From Skermanella pratensis (GTDB lineage: Bacteria > Pseudomonadota > Alphaproteobacteria > Azospirillales > Azospirillaceae), in assembly GCF_008843145.1 (NCBI RefSeq), contig NZ_CP030265.1, positions 3,712,501 to 3,776,500 on the forward strand: a DNA stretch of 64,000 bases, given 5' to 3'. How positions within the stretch are numbered: position 1 is the first letter of the stretch; every line of letters begins with the position of its first letter. This document shows positions 1 to 7,986 of this stretch, one piece after another. The position numbers and the translations under genes are program-made. The notes below the pieces were generated by a model that made no database searches, was not told the DNA's origin, and was given only the letters and a program-made list of their open reading frames with translations.

Positions 1-773
1 TAGGTTTCGATGAATTTGGCCTCGTTCCGGGTCAGCTCGCCGGAGATCACCGCCCAATGCCGCCCGGCCGACCGCTTGATGATCTGGCGGGCGAAGGTCC
101 GGCCGATCTCGCCGTCGAAGCGGCAGCCCAGGAACAGGAAATTGCGCCCCGCCCGCAGGTTCTGCACCACCGCCGGGATCGGCGACTGGATGTCGATCTC
201 GGTCAGGACCTCGACGTAATCGCTGTCCGAAATCAGGTAGTTGCCGGCCGGCGCGACCGCGCCCATCGGCTTGTAGAGCACCCGGTTCCAGCCGGCGGCG
301 GCGTCGCCGCTGGTCGGCTCGTTGTCGGGACCGAAGTAGCGGACCCATTCACCCAGGGATTGGGGATGGCTCATGCCCTGGATCTGGCCCCAGGACGGCG
401 AGCCGCCGAGCGCGCGCGCCATGGTGTCGTCGTACCAGGTGTCGACGATCAGCGGCAGCTCCGCGATGCCGGCGAGGTAGCGGTGGAGCGCCGTGGGCTC
501 CGGCCCCGTCTTGAACAGACCTGTCAGGATGGTTTCCAAGGTCCGGCGGTGCTTGTGGCTCTCGATGTACTGGCTGGCCGCGGTCAGGTGACGGCGGATG
601 CGGCCGGGCACGGCAGCCTTTGCGGTCAGCGCCGCGACCAGTTCCTCCGGCGAGCGGGGGATCGGGCAAGCGCCCTCGACCAGGTCGAACACACCGGCGC
701 CGAGATACGGGATCACCTGCCGGGCCTTCAGTCCGCCGGCGACTTCCGCCAGCAGGGTATGGGCTGTCGTCAT
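1..773 (-). CDS. SIR2-like domain protein, last gene of the nif operon (partial)
   Basis: The frame opens with ATG at 773 and runs without a stop off the left edge, giving 257 residues with the C-terminus missing. Near the N-terminus is a Gly-rich turn, IPYLGAGVFDLVEG (residues about 21-34), like the GAG motif that begins the NAD-binding fold of SIR2-like (SIR2_2) proteins. Later stretches (PLIVDTWYDDTMARAL, NFLFLGCRFDGEIGRTF) also fit this family. It follows the DegT-like gene by 13 bases on the same strand, so it is probably co-transcribed with nifB. SIR2-like domains are known as NAD hydrolases or deacylases and occur in phage-defence proteins; a role in nitrogen fixation is only inferred from position. 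The family call is moderate because the C-terminus is not visible. Confidence 0.7.
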   Translation of the reverse strand, partial: MTTAHTLLAEVAGGLKARQVIPYLGAGVFDLVEGACPIPRSPEELVAALTAKAAVPGRIRRHLTAASQYIESHKHRRTLETILTGLFKTGPEPTALHRYLAGIAELPLIVDTWYDDTMARALGGSPSWGQIQGMSHPQSLGEWVRYFGPDNEPTSGDAAAGWNRVLYKPMGAVAPAGNYLISDSDYVEVLTEIDIQSPIPAVVQNLRAGRNFLFLGCRFDGEIGRTFARQIIKRSAGRHWAVISGELTRNEAKFIET

Positions 774-786
774 GGTCTGGATTCCT

Positions 787-1980
787 TCAGTAGATGGCGG
801 CGCCGGCGCCGGAATTGACGGTGGCGTCCTTGAGCCGCTGCACGATGAACTCGACCTCGTCCTGGTCGAGCGCACCGTGGAACGGCACCGCGATCACGCG
901 GTCGGCAGTCTTCTCGGCGACCGGGCAGTCGCCGCGCCGGCCGCCCCGCTCGGCGTAGAACTGCTGGATGTGGAGCGGGACGCCGAACGACGCCGAGTCG
1001 ATCCCCTGGGTCAGCATGTCCTCGATCACCGCGTTGCGCAGGCTGACCGAGAAACGGGTGCCGAGATGGACCGCGTAGGCGTGGCAATGGACCACGGTCA
1101 CGCCCGGCGCATGGTAGGGCGGCTTGATCCCCTCGAAGCTCTGCATCGCCGCCTCGTAGTACCCGACGACGGCGCGGCGGCGCTCCAGGATCTCGTCGAT
1201 CCGCTTCAGCTGGACAAGGCCGAGGGCCGCGTTCAGGTTGCTGAGCTTGGACTGCCAGGGAAGGTTATGGCTGATCACGACCGACTTCAGGTGCTCCGGC
1301 TCGCGCTTGCGCAGATAGCGCAGGCGGGACGCCAGGTCGTCGTCGTCGGTCACGATCATGCCGCCCTCGCCGCACAGCAGCGGGCCGGGTTCGGAGAAGT
1401 CGAACACCGCGCAGTCGCCGAAGCTGCCGACGATCCGCCCGTGATAGGTCGAGCCGATCGCCTCGGTCGAATCCTCGATCAGGACGACCCCACGCTCGCT
1501 GGCCAGCGCCCGCAGCTCGTCCCAGGGAGCGGGGTGGCCGTTGGTGTTGCCGGCGATGATCGCCCTGGTGGCGGAGGTGATCCGCTCCGCCGCCTTGACC
1601 GGGTTCAGCGTATGCGACCAGTAGTCGATGTCGGAGAAGACCGGGTTGGCGCCGGCCAGCGCCACGGCATGGACGACCTGGTGCCAGCCATAGGGCGAGC
1701 ACAGGATGTCGTCGCCGGGACCGAAGCCGTAGGCCTTCAGCGCCAGCATCATGGCCATGGTGCCGCTGGTCACCGCGACCGCGTGGCGGCGGCCGACATA
1801 GGCGGCGAAAGCCTCCTCGAAGGCCTCGGTCAGGCGGCCGTCGTTAAGGCTGGCGGAAGTCAGGATGCGCTCGATCACCCGGGTCTCGGCGGCGCCGATA
1901 TCAGGCTGGGTCAGCGCGATATCGCCGGGAAGCTCGTCGTCGCTGTCCTCGGTCTCCTCCAGGCCGGGAGTATCGGTCAT
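787..1980 (-). CDS. DegT/DnrJ/EryC1/StrS-fold protein lacking the PLP lysine
   Basis: This 397-residue protein has the fold type I aminotransferase layout of the DegT family: the SGTMAMMLALKA segment near residue 72, IEDSTEAIGS at 168-177, and GEGGMIVTDD at 204-213. In active members the Schiff-base lysine sits five residues before the GEGG segment (FSFHPxKPLxxGEGG). Here the segment reads FDFSEPGPLLCGEGG, with Gly199 in the lysine position, so ordinary transamination looks impossible. It may be a binding or scaffold protein, or use another chemistry, as ColD-type dehydratases do with histidine. I start it at ATG 1980, which overlaps the preceding stop as ATGA; a start further upstream would run through that gene. 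Its place in the nif operon suggests a nitrogen-fixation accessory role, which is inference. Confidence 0.85.
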   Translation of the reverse strand: MTDTPGLEETEDSDDELPGDIALTQPDIGAAETRVIERILTSASLNDGRLTEAFEEAFAAYVGRRHAVAVTSGTMAMMLALKAYGFGPGDDILCSPYGWHQVVHAVALAGANPVFSDIDYWSHTLNPVKAAERITSATRAIIAGNTNGHPAPWDELRALASERGVVLIEDSTEAIGSTYHGRIVGSFGDCAVFDFSEPGPLLCGEGGMIVTDDDDLASRLRYLRKREPEHLKSVVISHNLPWQSKLSNLNAALGLVQLKRIDEILERRRAVVGYYEAAMQSFEGIKPPYHAPGVTVVHCHAYAVHLGTRFSVSLRNAVIEDMLTQGIDSASFGVPLHIQQFYAERGGRRGDCPVAEKTADRVIAVPFHGALDQDEVEFIVQRLKDATVNSGAGAAIY

Positions 1981-2258
1981 GCCGCTTCCTCGCGCTCGGC
2001 GATCACGATGCCGGTGGCCCGGGCCGGCTCCCGGGTCACCTTCCAGCAATGGTCGTGGCTGTCGACCAGATAGAGCAGGTAAGAGGGCTCTTCCCGGAAC
2101 GGCTCCTCCGACAGGTCGCTCTCAAGGCAACTGGTGATGGTAAGGCCCTGGAACTTCTGCTTGAGCGCCTTGACGATGGCGTCGCGTCGGGTCCCGGCGG
2201 CGTAGAGCTGGGAGGCCTGGGCGGCGATGGTCTCGATACCGGCGAGGGAGAGGGGCAT
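1977..2258 (-). CDS. Nif-associated small protein (DUF6129-like)
   Basis: A 93-residue soluble protein with no membrane segment. It begins MPLSLAGIETIAAQASQLYA and has a helical N-terminal half followed by a more beta-like second half around YLLYLVDSHDHCWKVTREP. Short proteins of this type recur beside nifT and nifS in diazotrophs and are named DUF6129 or putative nitrogen fixation protein; I recall the family rather than having searched it. The start is 4 bases after the nifT stop and the stop overlaps the next gene as ATGA, so translation is probably coupled. No biochemical role is known to me. Confidence 0.7.
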   Translation of the reverse strand: MPLSLAGIETIAAQASQLYAAGTRRDAIVKALKQKFQGLTITSCLESDLSEEPFREEPSYLLYLVDSHDHCWKVTREPARATGIVIAEREEAA

Positions 2259-2262
2259 GGGC

Positions 2263-2469
2263 TCAGCCCTCGAGCTTGCGGGCTTCGACGGTCAGCGGCA
2301 GGCGGGTGTCCTCCGGCAGGTCGGGCATCTCCAGGACCCAGCCGTTCTCCAGGGTGATCTTGCCGCCCCAGATCGCCGGCTTTTCCGACGACACGACGTT
2401 GGTCTCCAGATCCTTCTTGGCGACGTAGATCATGAACTGGCCGCCGGACTTGCGAAGCATCACTTTCAT
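2263..2469 (-). CDS. nifT: NifT/FixU family nitrogen fixation protein
   Basis: This 68-residue protein matches NifT/FixU in length and sequence: it opens MKVMLRKSGGQFMIYVAKKD, then has IWGGKITLENGWVLEMPDLP. The family is small, soluble and common in nif operons; deletion has little phenotype in several species and the biochemical role is unclear. I start it at the ATG at 2469 rather than an in-frame one ten codons upstream, because family members begin MKVMxR and a GGAGAG-like ribosome site lies just before it. It sits between nifS and the DUF6129-like gene and is almost certainly co-transcribed with both. Confidence 0.93.
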   Translation of the reverse strand: MKVMLRKSGGQFMIYVAKKDLETNVVSSEKPAIWGGKITLENGWVLEMPDLPEDTRLPLTVEARKLEG

Positions 2470-2520
2470 CGGAACTCTCCAGAAGTCATCAAATGTCAAC
2501 AGGACCCATGCCGGGCGCCG

Positions 2521-3666
2521 TCACGCCGCGAGGCGGGCGGCGATCGGCGGCAGGGCTTCCAGGACGGCGTCGATGTCCGACGCGCGGGTGTAGCGGCTGA
2601 GCGAGAAACGCAGGCTGGACGCCGCCAGGGCCGAACCGAGCCCCAGCGCCAGCAGGACATGGCTGGGATCCATGCCGCCGGCGGCGCAGGCGGCCCCCAT
2701 GCTGACCTGGATGCCCGCCTGATCGAGCTTCATCAGCAGGGCCTCCCCCTCCATGGGACGGCCGCTGCGGTCGATGAAGCTGATGTTGGACGTGTTGGGA
2801 ATGCGCGCCGCGTCGGCGCCGTTGACCCGGACGCCCGGCATCCGCGCCAGCACCCCGGCCTCCAGCCGGTCGCGGAGCGCCGCGACGGCGGCGCCGGACC
2901 GCCCCGCCAGCGCCTCGGCCGCGAGCCGGGCCGCTACACCAAGGCCGACGATCGCCGGCACGTTCTCGGTCCCGCCGCGCAGGTGCCGCTCCTGGTGGCC
3001 CATGATCACCGGCGACAAGGCGAAACCCTTGCGCACGAACAGCACGCCGACGCCCTTAGGCCCGTGCAGCTTGTGCCCGGAGAAGGTCAGCAGGTCGATC
3101 TTCAGCTCCCGCAGGTCGACCTCCAGCCGGCCGACCGCCTGGACCGCGTCGGTATGGAACGCGGCGCCGCGCGACCGGGCGATGTCGGCGGCCTCGGCCA
3201 CCGGCATCAGGACCCCGGTTTCGTTGTTGGCCCACATCACCGAGACCAGCGCCGTGTCGCTCGACACCACCGAAGCCAGTTCGTGCCGGCGAAGCCGGCC
3301 GGAGGCGTCCACCGGCAGGACGGTGACGTGGTAGCCCTGGCTGCGGAGGTCCTCGAACAGCATCAGGTTGGCCGGATGCTCGACCGCCGTGGTCACCACG
3401 TGGCGCCGGTCCGGCCGGGAGCGCAGCGTGCCGAGGATCGCCAGATGGTTGGCCTCGGTGGCGCTCGACGTGAACACGACCTCCGACGCTTTGGCGCCGA
3501 TCAGGCCGGCGACGGCGCTGCGGGCCTGGCCGACCGCCTGCTTGACCGCCATCGCCGGACCATGGGCGCTGGACGGGTTGGCGTAAAGCTCAGCCAGGTA
3601 GGGCAGCATGGCGGCCACGACCTCGGGAGCCGGCATGGTCGTGGCGTTGTTGTCCAGATAGATCAC
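2521..3666 (-). CDS. nifS: Cysteine desulfurase NifS
   Basis: A PLP enzyme that takes sulfur from cysteine to build nitrogenase Fe-S clusters. The 381 residues carry all NifS landmarks: YLDNNATTMPAPEV at the N-terminus, AVEHPAN (His97), the PLP lysine in FSGHKLHGPKG (Lys199), and the sulfur-accepting cysteine in GAACAAGGMDPSHVL (Cys327). I prefer the GTG start at 3666: it gives the usual short N-terminus and has GAGG about 7 bases upstream. An ATG at 3693 would add nine residues and is the alternative. The gene lies between nifZ and nifT, and no U-type scaffold gene is in view. Membership of the nif group rather than housekeeping IscS rests on this context. Confidence 0.95.
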   Translation of the reverse strand: MIYLDNNATTMPAPEVVAAMLPYLAELYANPSSAHGPAMAVKQAVGQARSAVAGLIGAKASEVVFTSSATEANHLAILGTLRSRPDRRHVVTTAVEHPANLMLFEDLRSQGYHVTVLPVDASGRLRRHELASVVSSDTALVSVMWANNETGVLMPVAEAADIARSRGAAFHTDAVQAVGRLEVDLRELKIDLLTFSGHKLHGPKGVGVLFVRKGFALSPVIMGHQERHLRGGTENVPAIVGLGVAARLAAEALAGRSGAAVAALRDRLEAGVLARMPGVRVNGADAARIPNTSNISFIDRSGRPMEGEALLMKLDQAGIQVSMGAACAAGGMDPSHVLLALGLGSALAASSLRFSLSRYTRASDIDAVLEALPPIAARLAA

Positions 3667-3708
3667 GGCGCACCTCGCATCAGTCGGTCCCATCGGCGGC
3701 GTCGGGGA

Positions 3709-4089
3709 TCAGTCCATCCGTCCGGGAACCATGGCGCGGGCCCCCAGGACCGGGGCGATCTCCTCCTCCAGGCAGCCGACCAGCTTGCCGCCGGGGAACT
3801 CGACCAGATAGACCGGCAGGTTGTTGGCTTCCGGAGCGTAGCCGACGCGGATGATCTCGCCGACCGTGTCCTTCACCACCAGCAGGCTTCCGGCCGGGCT
3901 GTCGGGATGGCTGCCGTCGTTCAGCAGGTCGGCCAACGCCTTGACGGCGATGCCCCACTCGTACTTGGGCTCGCGCGGCGGCGTGAAACCGGCATTGCCG
4001 CTCTCCGGCTCGGCGGCGAGGATGTCGGCGGCCAGGATGTCGGATGTGAGGTCCGGGCCGTTATCCTCAGGGGTCTTCTGATCGGTCAT
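3709..4089 (-). CDS. nifZ: NifZ family protein, second copy
   Basis: A 126-residue NifZ-type protein. NifZ helps convert the P-cluster precursor to the mature P-cluster in the MoFe protein. The first 40 residues are acidic, low-complexity and unlike other NifZ proteins; they include the near repeat DILAADILAAEP. The NifZ domain follows (residues about 43-115): LNDGSHPDSPAGSLLV, then GEIIRVG, then YLVEFPGGKLVGCLEEEI. It lies between the other nifZ and nifS. A CGGAG ribosome site precedes ATG 4089. The two copies are clearly different in sequence, so this is an old duplication, or a split of the two-domain NifZ seen in some diazotrophs. Confidence 0.88.
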   Translation of the reverse strand: MTDQKTPEDNGPDLTSDILAADILAAEPESGNAGFTPPREPKYEWGIAVKALADLLNDGSHPDSPAGSLLVVKDTVGEIIRVGYAPEANNLPVYLVEFPGGKLVGCLEEEIAPVLGARAMVPGRMD

Positions 4090-4140
4090 GGCTGCGCTCC
4101 GGGGAAGGGTTCGGGGGGCGTCGTTCGGTCCGCGCGGGGT

Positions 4141-4449
4141 TCAGCCGGCGCGGACGAAGTTCTGGGGAGCGTTGGCGAGGGCGTCGACCATCTCCAGTTC
4201 CTTCGCGCGCATGCCGATCACCCGGCGCTGCTCGTAAAAATCGACGCTGTAGATGTGATACATCTGAAGGTAGGAGCCGATGCTGATCACGTAGCCGACG
4301 GACCCGGCCGGGATCAGCACGTCGCCGACCGGCGCGCCGGGATACGTGCCGTCGTTTCGGACATTGGCGAGGCTGCGGACCTTCTGGCCGACCTCGTAGA
4401 CGGGCGGGCCTTCCAGTTCGTTGGCATCCTGCGGATTACGATTGGCCAT
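4141..4449 (-). CDS. nifZ: NifZ family protein, first copy
   Basis: This 102-residue protein is the more canonical NifZ of the pair. It has the hallmark RNDGTYPGAPVGDVLIPAG block followed by GSVGYVISIGSYLQM and YSVDFYEQRRVIGMRAKELE. NifZ acts in maturation of the nitrogenase MoFe protein P-cluster. I start it at ATG 4449 (MANRNPQ), where the family begins; a start 14 codons upstream is possible but adds residues unlike the family. It lies downstream of the LRV Fe-S gene and 51 bases before the second nifZ, in the same operon. Confidence 0.92.
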   Translation of the reverse strand: MANRNPQDANELEGPPVYEVGQKVRSLANVRNDGTYPGAPVGDVLIPAGSVGYVISIGSYLQMYHIYSVDFYEQRRVIGMRAKELEMVDALANAPQNFVRAG

Positions 4450-4497
4450 GGCGGAGGGCTCCGGCTTGGGGTGAAGCTGTCTGTTCGGCACGGAATG

Positions 4498-5268
4498 TCA
4501 TGGAATGTCATCCTGGAGCACCAGGCCTGCGCGACGGCGCCTCGCGATCTCGCGCACCTCGTCGACCGGATCTTCGGTCAGGGGGTCCAGGTACTCGTCC
4601 GCTATGCGGCTCGCGACGACGTAGCGGACGCACCAGTCGGAATCGTTGACCATGGCGGCGAGCTTGTCGGGACACAGCCGCTGGGCGACATGCAGGCGGA
4701 CGCGCTGGCTGTCGTCCCAGGCCATGCTGGCGAGCCATTCGAGTCCGATCCGCCGGGCGACCTCCAACCTCACCTCGGCGTCCTCGTCGCGCATCATGGC
4801 CGGCAGCATGCCTTCCGGGACGCGGCGGGCCACGCGCAGGCGGACCGAATAGTCCGGATCGCGCATCATCGGCGCCAGATCCCCCTCCTCCAGCCGGCTG
4901 GCGACGGAGATCCGCACCTCCCGGTCCGGGTCGCTCCGCATCTTGAGCAGCAGCCGGCGGGGCAGACGGCGGGCGACGCTGGCGCGCACCGTCTCGTCCA
5001 GGTCGTCCATCAGGCGCGGCACATGGAACAGCGGGGCGTGGCGCACCGCGATGGCGCGCACTTCGAAATAGGGGTGGTCCAGATGCTCGACCGCCAGATC
5101 CTCGTTCCACTGGAAGAATCTCTGGACGCGCTTGGCGTAGCGGTCATGGACGCAGGACTTGAGCGGCTGGCACCGGCCGTCCGCCTTGCGGTCCGCGAAA
5201 CGGCAGCCGGCGCAGTCGACCGGCCGCCCGAGCCAGTCAAGGGCCTCGTCCATGTCATGGAACGTCAT
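4498..5268 (-). CDS. 4Fe-4S leucine-rich repeat variant (LRV) protein
   Basis: A 256-residue protein with a four-cysteine N-terminal module, DCAGCRFADRKADGRC followed by C in LKSC (residues about 18-39), as in the LRV_FeS domain. About eight helical repeats of roughly 24 residues follow, recognisable by DPDxEVRxxVAxRL-type units (for example DPDREVRISVASRL and DSDWCVRYVVASRI). The prototype is the Azotobacter vinelandii LRV protein, an Fe-S protein of unknown function encoded with nif genes. The start overlaps the upstream TPR-like gene by ATGA, so the two are translationally coupled. A protein-interaction role in cofactor assembly is plausible but inferred. Confidence 0.9.
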   Translation of the reverse strand: MTFHDMDEALDWLGRPVDCAGCRFADRKADGRCQPLKSCVHDRYAKRVQRFFQWNEDLAVEHLDHPYFEVRAIAVRHAPLFHVPRLMDDLDETVRASVARRLPRRLLLKMRSDPDREVRISVASRLEEGDLAPMMRDPDYSVRLRVARRVPEGMLPAMMRDEDAEVRLEVARRIGLEWLASMAWDDSQRVRLHVAQRLCPDKLAAMVNDSDWCVRYVVASRIADEYLDPLTEDPVDEVREIARRRRAGLVLQDDIP

Positions 5269-5822
5269 GATTCGTCATCCTCGCGGTCGTGCTCGCGCCG
5301 GTCGAGGACCGCCAGGAGGGGCCGGGAACCGATCCGGTCCGCCGGATCCAGTTCGGCCACCTTCTCCAGCATCGCCCGCCCCTCCCCCTGCCGGTCGAGC
5401 CGGACATGCAGGTAGCCCAGCGCCTTGACCGTGAAGAGGTAGAACCGCGGCGCCAGTTCGAGCGCGTCGAAATCGGCATGGCGGCGCGTGACCTGCCGCC
5501 AGTCGGAATGGTTGAGGCCGATGCCGGCGCTCGCGTGGTCGAGCATCCGGTAGGCATAGGCCAGCGCCTCGGCCAGGCGCGCCTTGTAGAGGAAATACTT
5601 GTAGTGCCCCAGATCGACCGCCCGGTGCCCCGGCGCGATCGCCGCGGCCCGCGCCAGATGGGACTCAGCCACCGCATCGTCGCAGTAGTGGCGGCCCGCC
5701 AGATGAAGCTGCCGCTCCGCCTCCGCCGGCAGGTCGCCGCCATAGTAGCGGCGCGACAGCCAGGCATCGTCGTCCGGACCGGCCGTCATCAGATCCAAGG
5801 GCGCCGTGTCGGGCGGTGTCAC
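5265..5822 (-). CDS. TPR-like protein of the nif operon
   Basis: A 185-residue soluble, alpha-helical protein with tetratricopeptide character: HYCDDAVAESHLARAAAIAP (residues about 45-64) followed by a second helix pair around YKARLAEALAYAYRML and a third at LYLHVRLDRQGEGRAMLEKV-like positions. I start it at GTG 5822 because GGGAG lies 8 bases upstream; an internal ATG at 5789 has a weaker site. The stop overlaps the LRV gene start by ATGA. Proteins of this kind sit next to nifB in related bacteria, but I know of no function. It is separated from the ferredoxin gene by a strong hairpin. Confidence 0.75.
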   Translation of the reverse strand: MTPPDTAPLDLMTAGPDDDAWLSRRYYGGDLPAEAERQLHLAGRHYCDDAVAESHLARAAAIAPGHRAVDLGHYKYFLYKARLAEALAYAYRMLDHASAGIGLNHSDWRQVTRRHADFDALELAPRFYLFTVKALGYLHVRLDRQGEGRAMLEKVAELDPADRIGSRPLLAVLDRREHDREDDES

Positions 5823-5884
5823 TCGCGCGCTCCCGTCAACGCTGGGCGGAAAAGGGGATAGGCGTGGCGGAGGGTGCCGCGGTC

Positions 5885-5912
5885 GGGAAGACGCCTGGAC
5901 CGGCGTCTTCCC
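5885..5912. terminator. Perfect 11-bp stem-loop between ferredoxin and TPR-like genes
   Basis: GGGAAGACGCC (5885-5895) pairs exactly with GGCGTCTTCCC (5902-5912) across a 6-base loop. It falls in the 117-base gap after the ferredoxin stop. No T-run follows on either strand, so it is not a standard intrinsic terminator. It may be a leaky terminator or an mRNA-stabilising structure that sets the level of nifB-ferredoxin transcript above the downstream genes. Confidence 0.6.
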
Positions 5913-5939
5913 GTCTTCCCGAGCCTCCGGATGGAGGCG

Positions 5940-6131
5940 TCAGGCCGGCACGCAGCAGTCGGCCGGGCAGACGGCCGCGCACTGCGGAGCGTCGAAGCTG
6001 CCCTGGCACTCGGTGCACTTGGACGCGTCGATCACGTAGGTGCCCTTCTTGAAACTGATCGCCTCGTTCGGGCATTCGGCTTCGCAGGCGCCGCAGACGG
6101 TGCAATCGCTCGCTTTGATCTTGTAGGCCAT
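5940..6131 (-). CDS. 2[4Fe-4S] ferredoxin (FdxN/FrxA type)
   Basis: A 63-residue ferredoxin with two cluster motifs: [11 protein letters not shown] plus P (residues 10-21), and [18 protein letters not shown] (39-56). The second has a longer gap between its second and third cysteines (CxxC-x8-C-x3-C), a known feature of nif-linked bacterial ferredoxins. A terminal CC pair (59-60) adds two extra cysteines. Genes like this directly after nifB are called frxA or fdxN and are thought to supply electrons to NifB or nitrogenase. It starts at ATG 6131, 131 bases after nifB, on the same strand. Confidence 0.93.
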   Translation of the reverse strand: MAYKIKASDCTVCGACEAECPNEAISFKKGTYVIDASKCTECQGSFDAPQCAAVCPADCCVPA

Positions 6132-6262
6132 CGGTCTTCTCCTGTTGCATCCGGCCTCGCCGCCGGAGTTCCGCTCGCATTGTTCATTCTCTGTCCACCC
6201 GGCTTTCGCGCCAAGGTGGTCAATCAGCGCACCATGCGCCGCAAGGGGCCGGGCGGCCCCGG

Positions 6263-7807
6263 TCAGGCACGACGGGCGGTATAGGCGCCCTGGCGGATCA
6301 CCGCGTCGGCGCCGATCTTCTCGCGAACCGCACCCGTGCCGAGCCGCTCGGTATAGGCGGCGTAATAGGCCAGGGCCGATTCCTCGATGTATTCGAAGGC
6401 GAAGCGGTCCACCGGCTCGATGCCGGCCGCCTCCAGGGACTTGCTCGGGCAGCCGCCGATCTTGGCGACCAGCACGGCGACGCAGTCGTTGATCGCCTGG
6501 ATGATGGTCTCCAGCCCGTCCTCGTCGCCGGAACCGCCCTCGCAGTAGAGATCGACGCGCCGGTGGCCGACGAACTTGGCTCCCCTGGCATCGACCTCGT
6601 AGATCTGGAATTCCTTGGCGTGGCCGAAATGCTCGTTGATCCGCTCGCCGCCCTTGGTCGCCACCGCGATCAGGATCGGCTTCTCGCCGGCGATGTGGGC
6701 GACCTCGGCGATGGCTGCGGCCTTGGACTGGTGGCGCTGGGCGCGCTCGGCCTCCACATGCTCGCGGTAGGTCTCGCGCTTGGTGAAGCCGCCGCCGTCG
6801 ATGTCGATGTCCATCTGCATGACCTTCTCGGCGGTGAACTCCTCGCCCCGGTCCTCGCCCAGCAGGCCGACGGCGTCGGCGCGGCACTGGCGGCAGTGGC
6901 GCATCAGCTTCATGTCGCCTTCGCACTTGTCCTGCAGCGCCTTGAGTTCCTGGGCGGTCGGTCCGCGCTGGCCGGTGAGGCCGAAATGGGTGCCGTGCGC
7001 CGCGTCGGAGATCAGCGGCATGATGTTGTGCAGGAACGCGCCGCGGGCCTTGACCTCGCGGTTGACGTCCATCAGGTGCTCGTCGTTGATGCCGGGGATC
7101 ATCACCGAGTTGATCTTGGCGAGGATGCCGGCGTCGCGCAGCATCTCCAGCCCCAGCATCTGGCGCTCGTGGAGGATCTTGGACGCCTCGATCCCGGTCC
7201 AGCGCTTGTGGTCGTGGAAGATCCAGGGATAGATGTGCTGGCCGACCTCGGGATCGACCATGTTGATGGTGATCGTGACGTGGTCGATGTTCAGGTCCTT
7301 GATCCGGTCCACATAGTCCGGCAGCGCCAGACCGTTGGTGGACAGGCACAGCTTGATGTCCGGGGCCAACCTGGAGAGCTGCTCGAAGGTCTCGATCGTG
7401 TTCTTCGCGCCGGCCGCCAGGCTGTCGCCCGGCCCGGCGATGCCGACCACCGAGAGCTGCGGGATTTCGGCGGCGACGGCCAGGACCTTGCGGACGGCCT
7501 GCTCGGCGGTCAGCTTCTCGCTGACGACGCCGGGGCGGCTCTCGTTGGCGCAGTCGTACTTGCGATTGCAGTAGTTGCACTGGATGTTGCAGGCCGGAGC
7601 CACGGCGACATGCATGCGCGCATAGTAGTGGTGCGCCTCTTCGCTGTAGCAGGGATGGTTCTTGACCTTCTCCCAGACTTCCGGCGCCATGTCCGAAGGG
7701 CCGTCCGAGGAACCGCAACTGGATGTCGTGCAGCCCGAAGCGGCCGGTGCCGGCTGGGACTTCAACTCCCCCACGCCGAGGATGCTGTCCAACGAGATTA
7801 CATTCAT
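6263..7807 (-). CDS. nifB: NifB, radical SAM FeMo-cofactor precursor synthase
   Basis: NifB fuses two [4Fe-4S] units and inserts carbide to make NifB-co, the core of FeMo-co. The 514-residue protein has the radical SAM motif CNIQCNYC (Cys73, 77, 80), the flanking [14 protein letters not shown], and [10 protein letters not shown]. After the [16 protein letters not shown] segment comes a C-terminal NifX/NafY-like domain (from about 375) that starts [20 protein letters not shown]. This is the two-domain NifB usual in proteobacteria. I start it at ATG 7807 ([11 protein letters not shown]), preceded by AAGGGAAGG; an upstream in-frame ATG has no support. It is the first gene of the operon, and a sigma-54 promoter and NifA site lie upstream. 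Confidence 0.97.
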   Translation of the reverse strand: MNVISLDSILGVGELKSQPAPAASGCTTSSCGSSDGPSDMAPEVWEKVKNHPCYSEEAHHYYARMHVAVAPACNIQCNYCNRKYDCANESRPGVVSEKLTAEQAVRKVLAVAAEIPQLSVVGIAGPGDSLAAGAKNTIETFEQLSRLAPDIKLCLSTNGLALPDYVDRIKDLNIDHVTITINMVDPEVGQHIYPWIFHDHKRWTGIEASKILHERQMLGLEMLRDAGILAKINSVMIPGINDEHLMDVNREVKARGAFLHNIMPLISDAAHGTHFGLTGQRGPTAQELKALQDKCEGDMKLMRHCRQCRADAVGLLGEDRGEEFTAEKVMQMDIDIDGGGFTKRETYREHVEAERAQRHQSKAAAIAEVAHIAGEKPILIAVATKGGERINEHFGHAKEFQIYEVDARGAKFVGHRRVDLYCEGGSGDEDGLETIIQAINDCVAVLVAKIGGCPSKSLEAAGIEPVDRFAFEYIEESALAYYAAYTERLGTGAVREKIGADAVIRQGAYTARRA

Positions 7808-7862
7808 GGTCCAATCCTTCCCTTGCAGCCGAAGGGCGCCTAGACGCTCTGCAGGAGCAATG

Positions 7863-7878
7863 AGCAAGAACGGGGCCC
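7863..7878 (-). promoter_or_regulatory. Probable sigma-54 promoter of the nifB operon
   Basis: Read on the minus strand the site is GGGCCCCGTTCTTGCT. The invariant GG (7877-7876) and GC (7865-7864) are 10 bases apart, and the -12 box TTGCT is perfect against TTGCW. The -24 box matches 4 of 7 positions of TGGCACG. Transcription would begin near 7852, about 45 bases before the nifB ATG. Confidence 0.65.
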
Positions 7879-7917
7879 GTCGTGATGTCTTCAGGAAATC
7901 CCTTTTAAAACAGGGTT

Positions 7918-7933
7918 TTGCCCGATCGGGCAA
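7918..7933. promoter_or_regulatory. 16-bp perfect palindrome between NifA site and nifB promoter
   Basis: TTGCCCGATCGGGCAA is an exact inverted repeat about 40 bases upstream of the -24 element. Next to it is the AT-rich CCCTTTTAAAACAGGGTTTT stretch, where IHF would be expected to bend DNA in a NifA-activated promoter. It may be an operator for another regulator; no known consensus is recognised. Confidence 0.4.
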
Positions 7934-7986
7934 GACCCCGCAGTGTCATGTTGGCAACGCGACGCTCCGGCCCGCTGTCGGGATCA

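Noticed and set aside
4495-5268. Repeated ATGACATTCCATGACATT-like sequence at both ends of the LRV gene
   Set aside because: Short near-repeats that include the start region; no sign of a mobile element or function.
2227-5415. A 1062-codon open frame on the plus strand across the nif genes
   Set aside because: It lies opposite clear nifS, nifZ, LRV and other genes; its translation is rich in Arg, Gly, His and Asp as expected for the antisense of GC-rich coding DNA, with no domain.
5940-7814. A long minus-strand frame joining a nifB shadow to the ferredoxin
   Set aside because: Only its last 63 codons (the ferredoxin) are real; the rest is a shifted frame of nifB.
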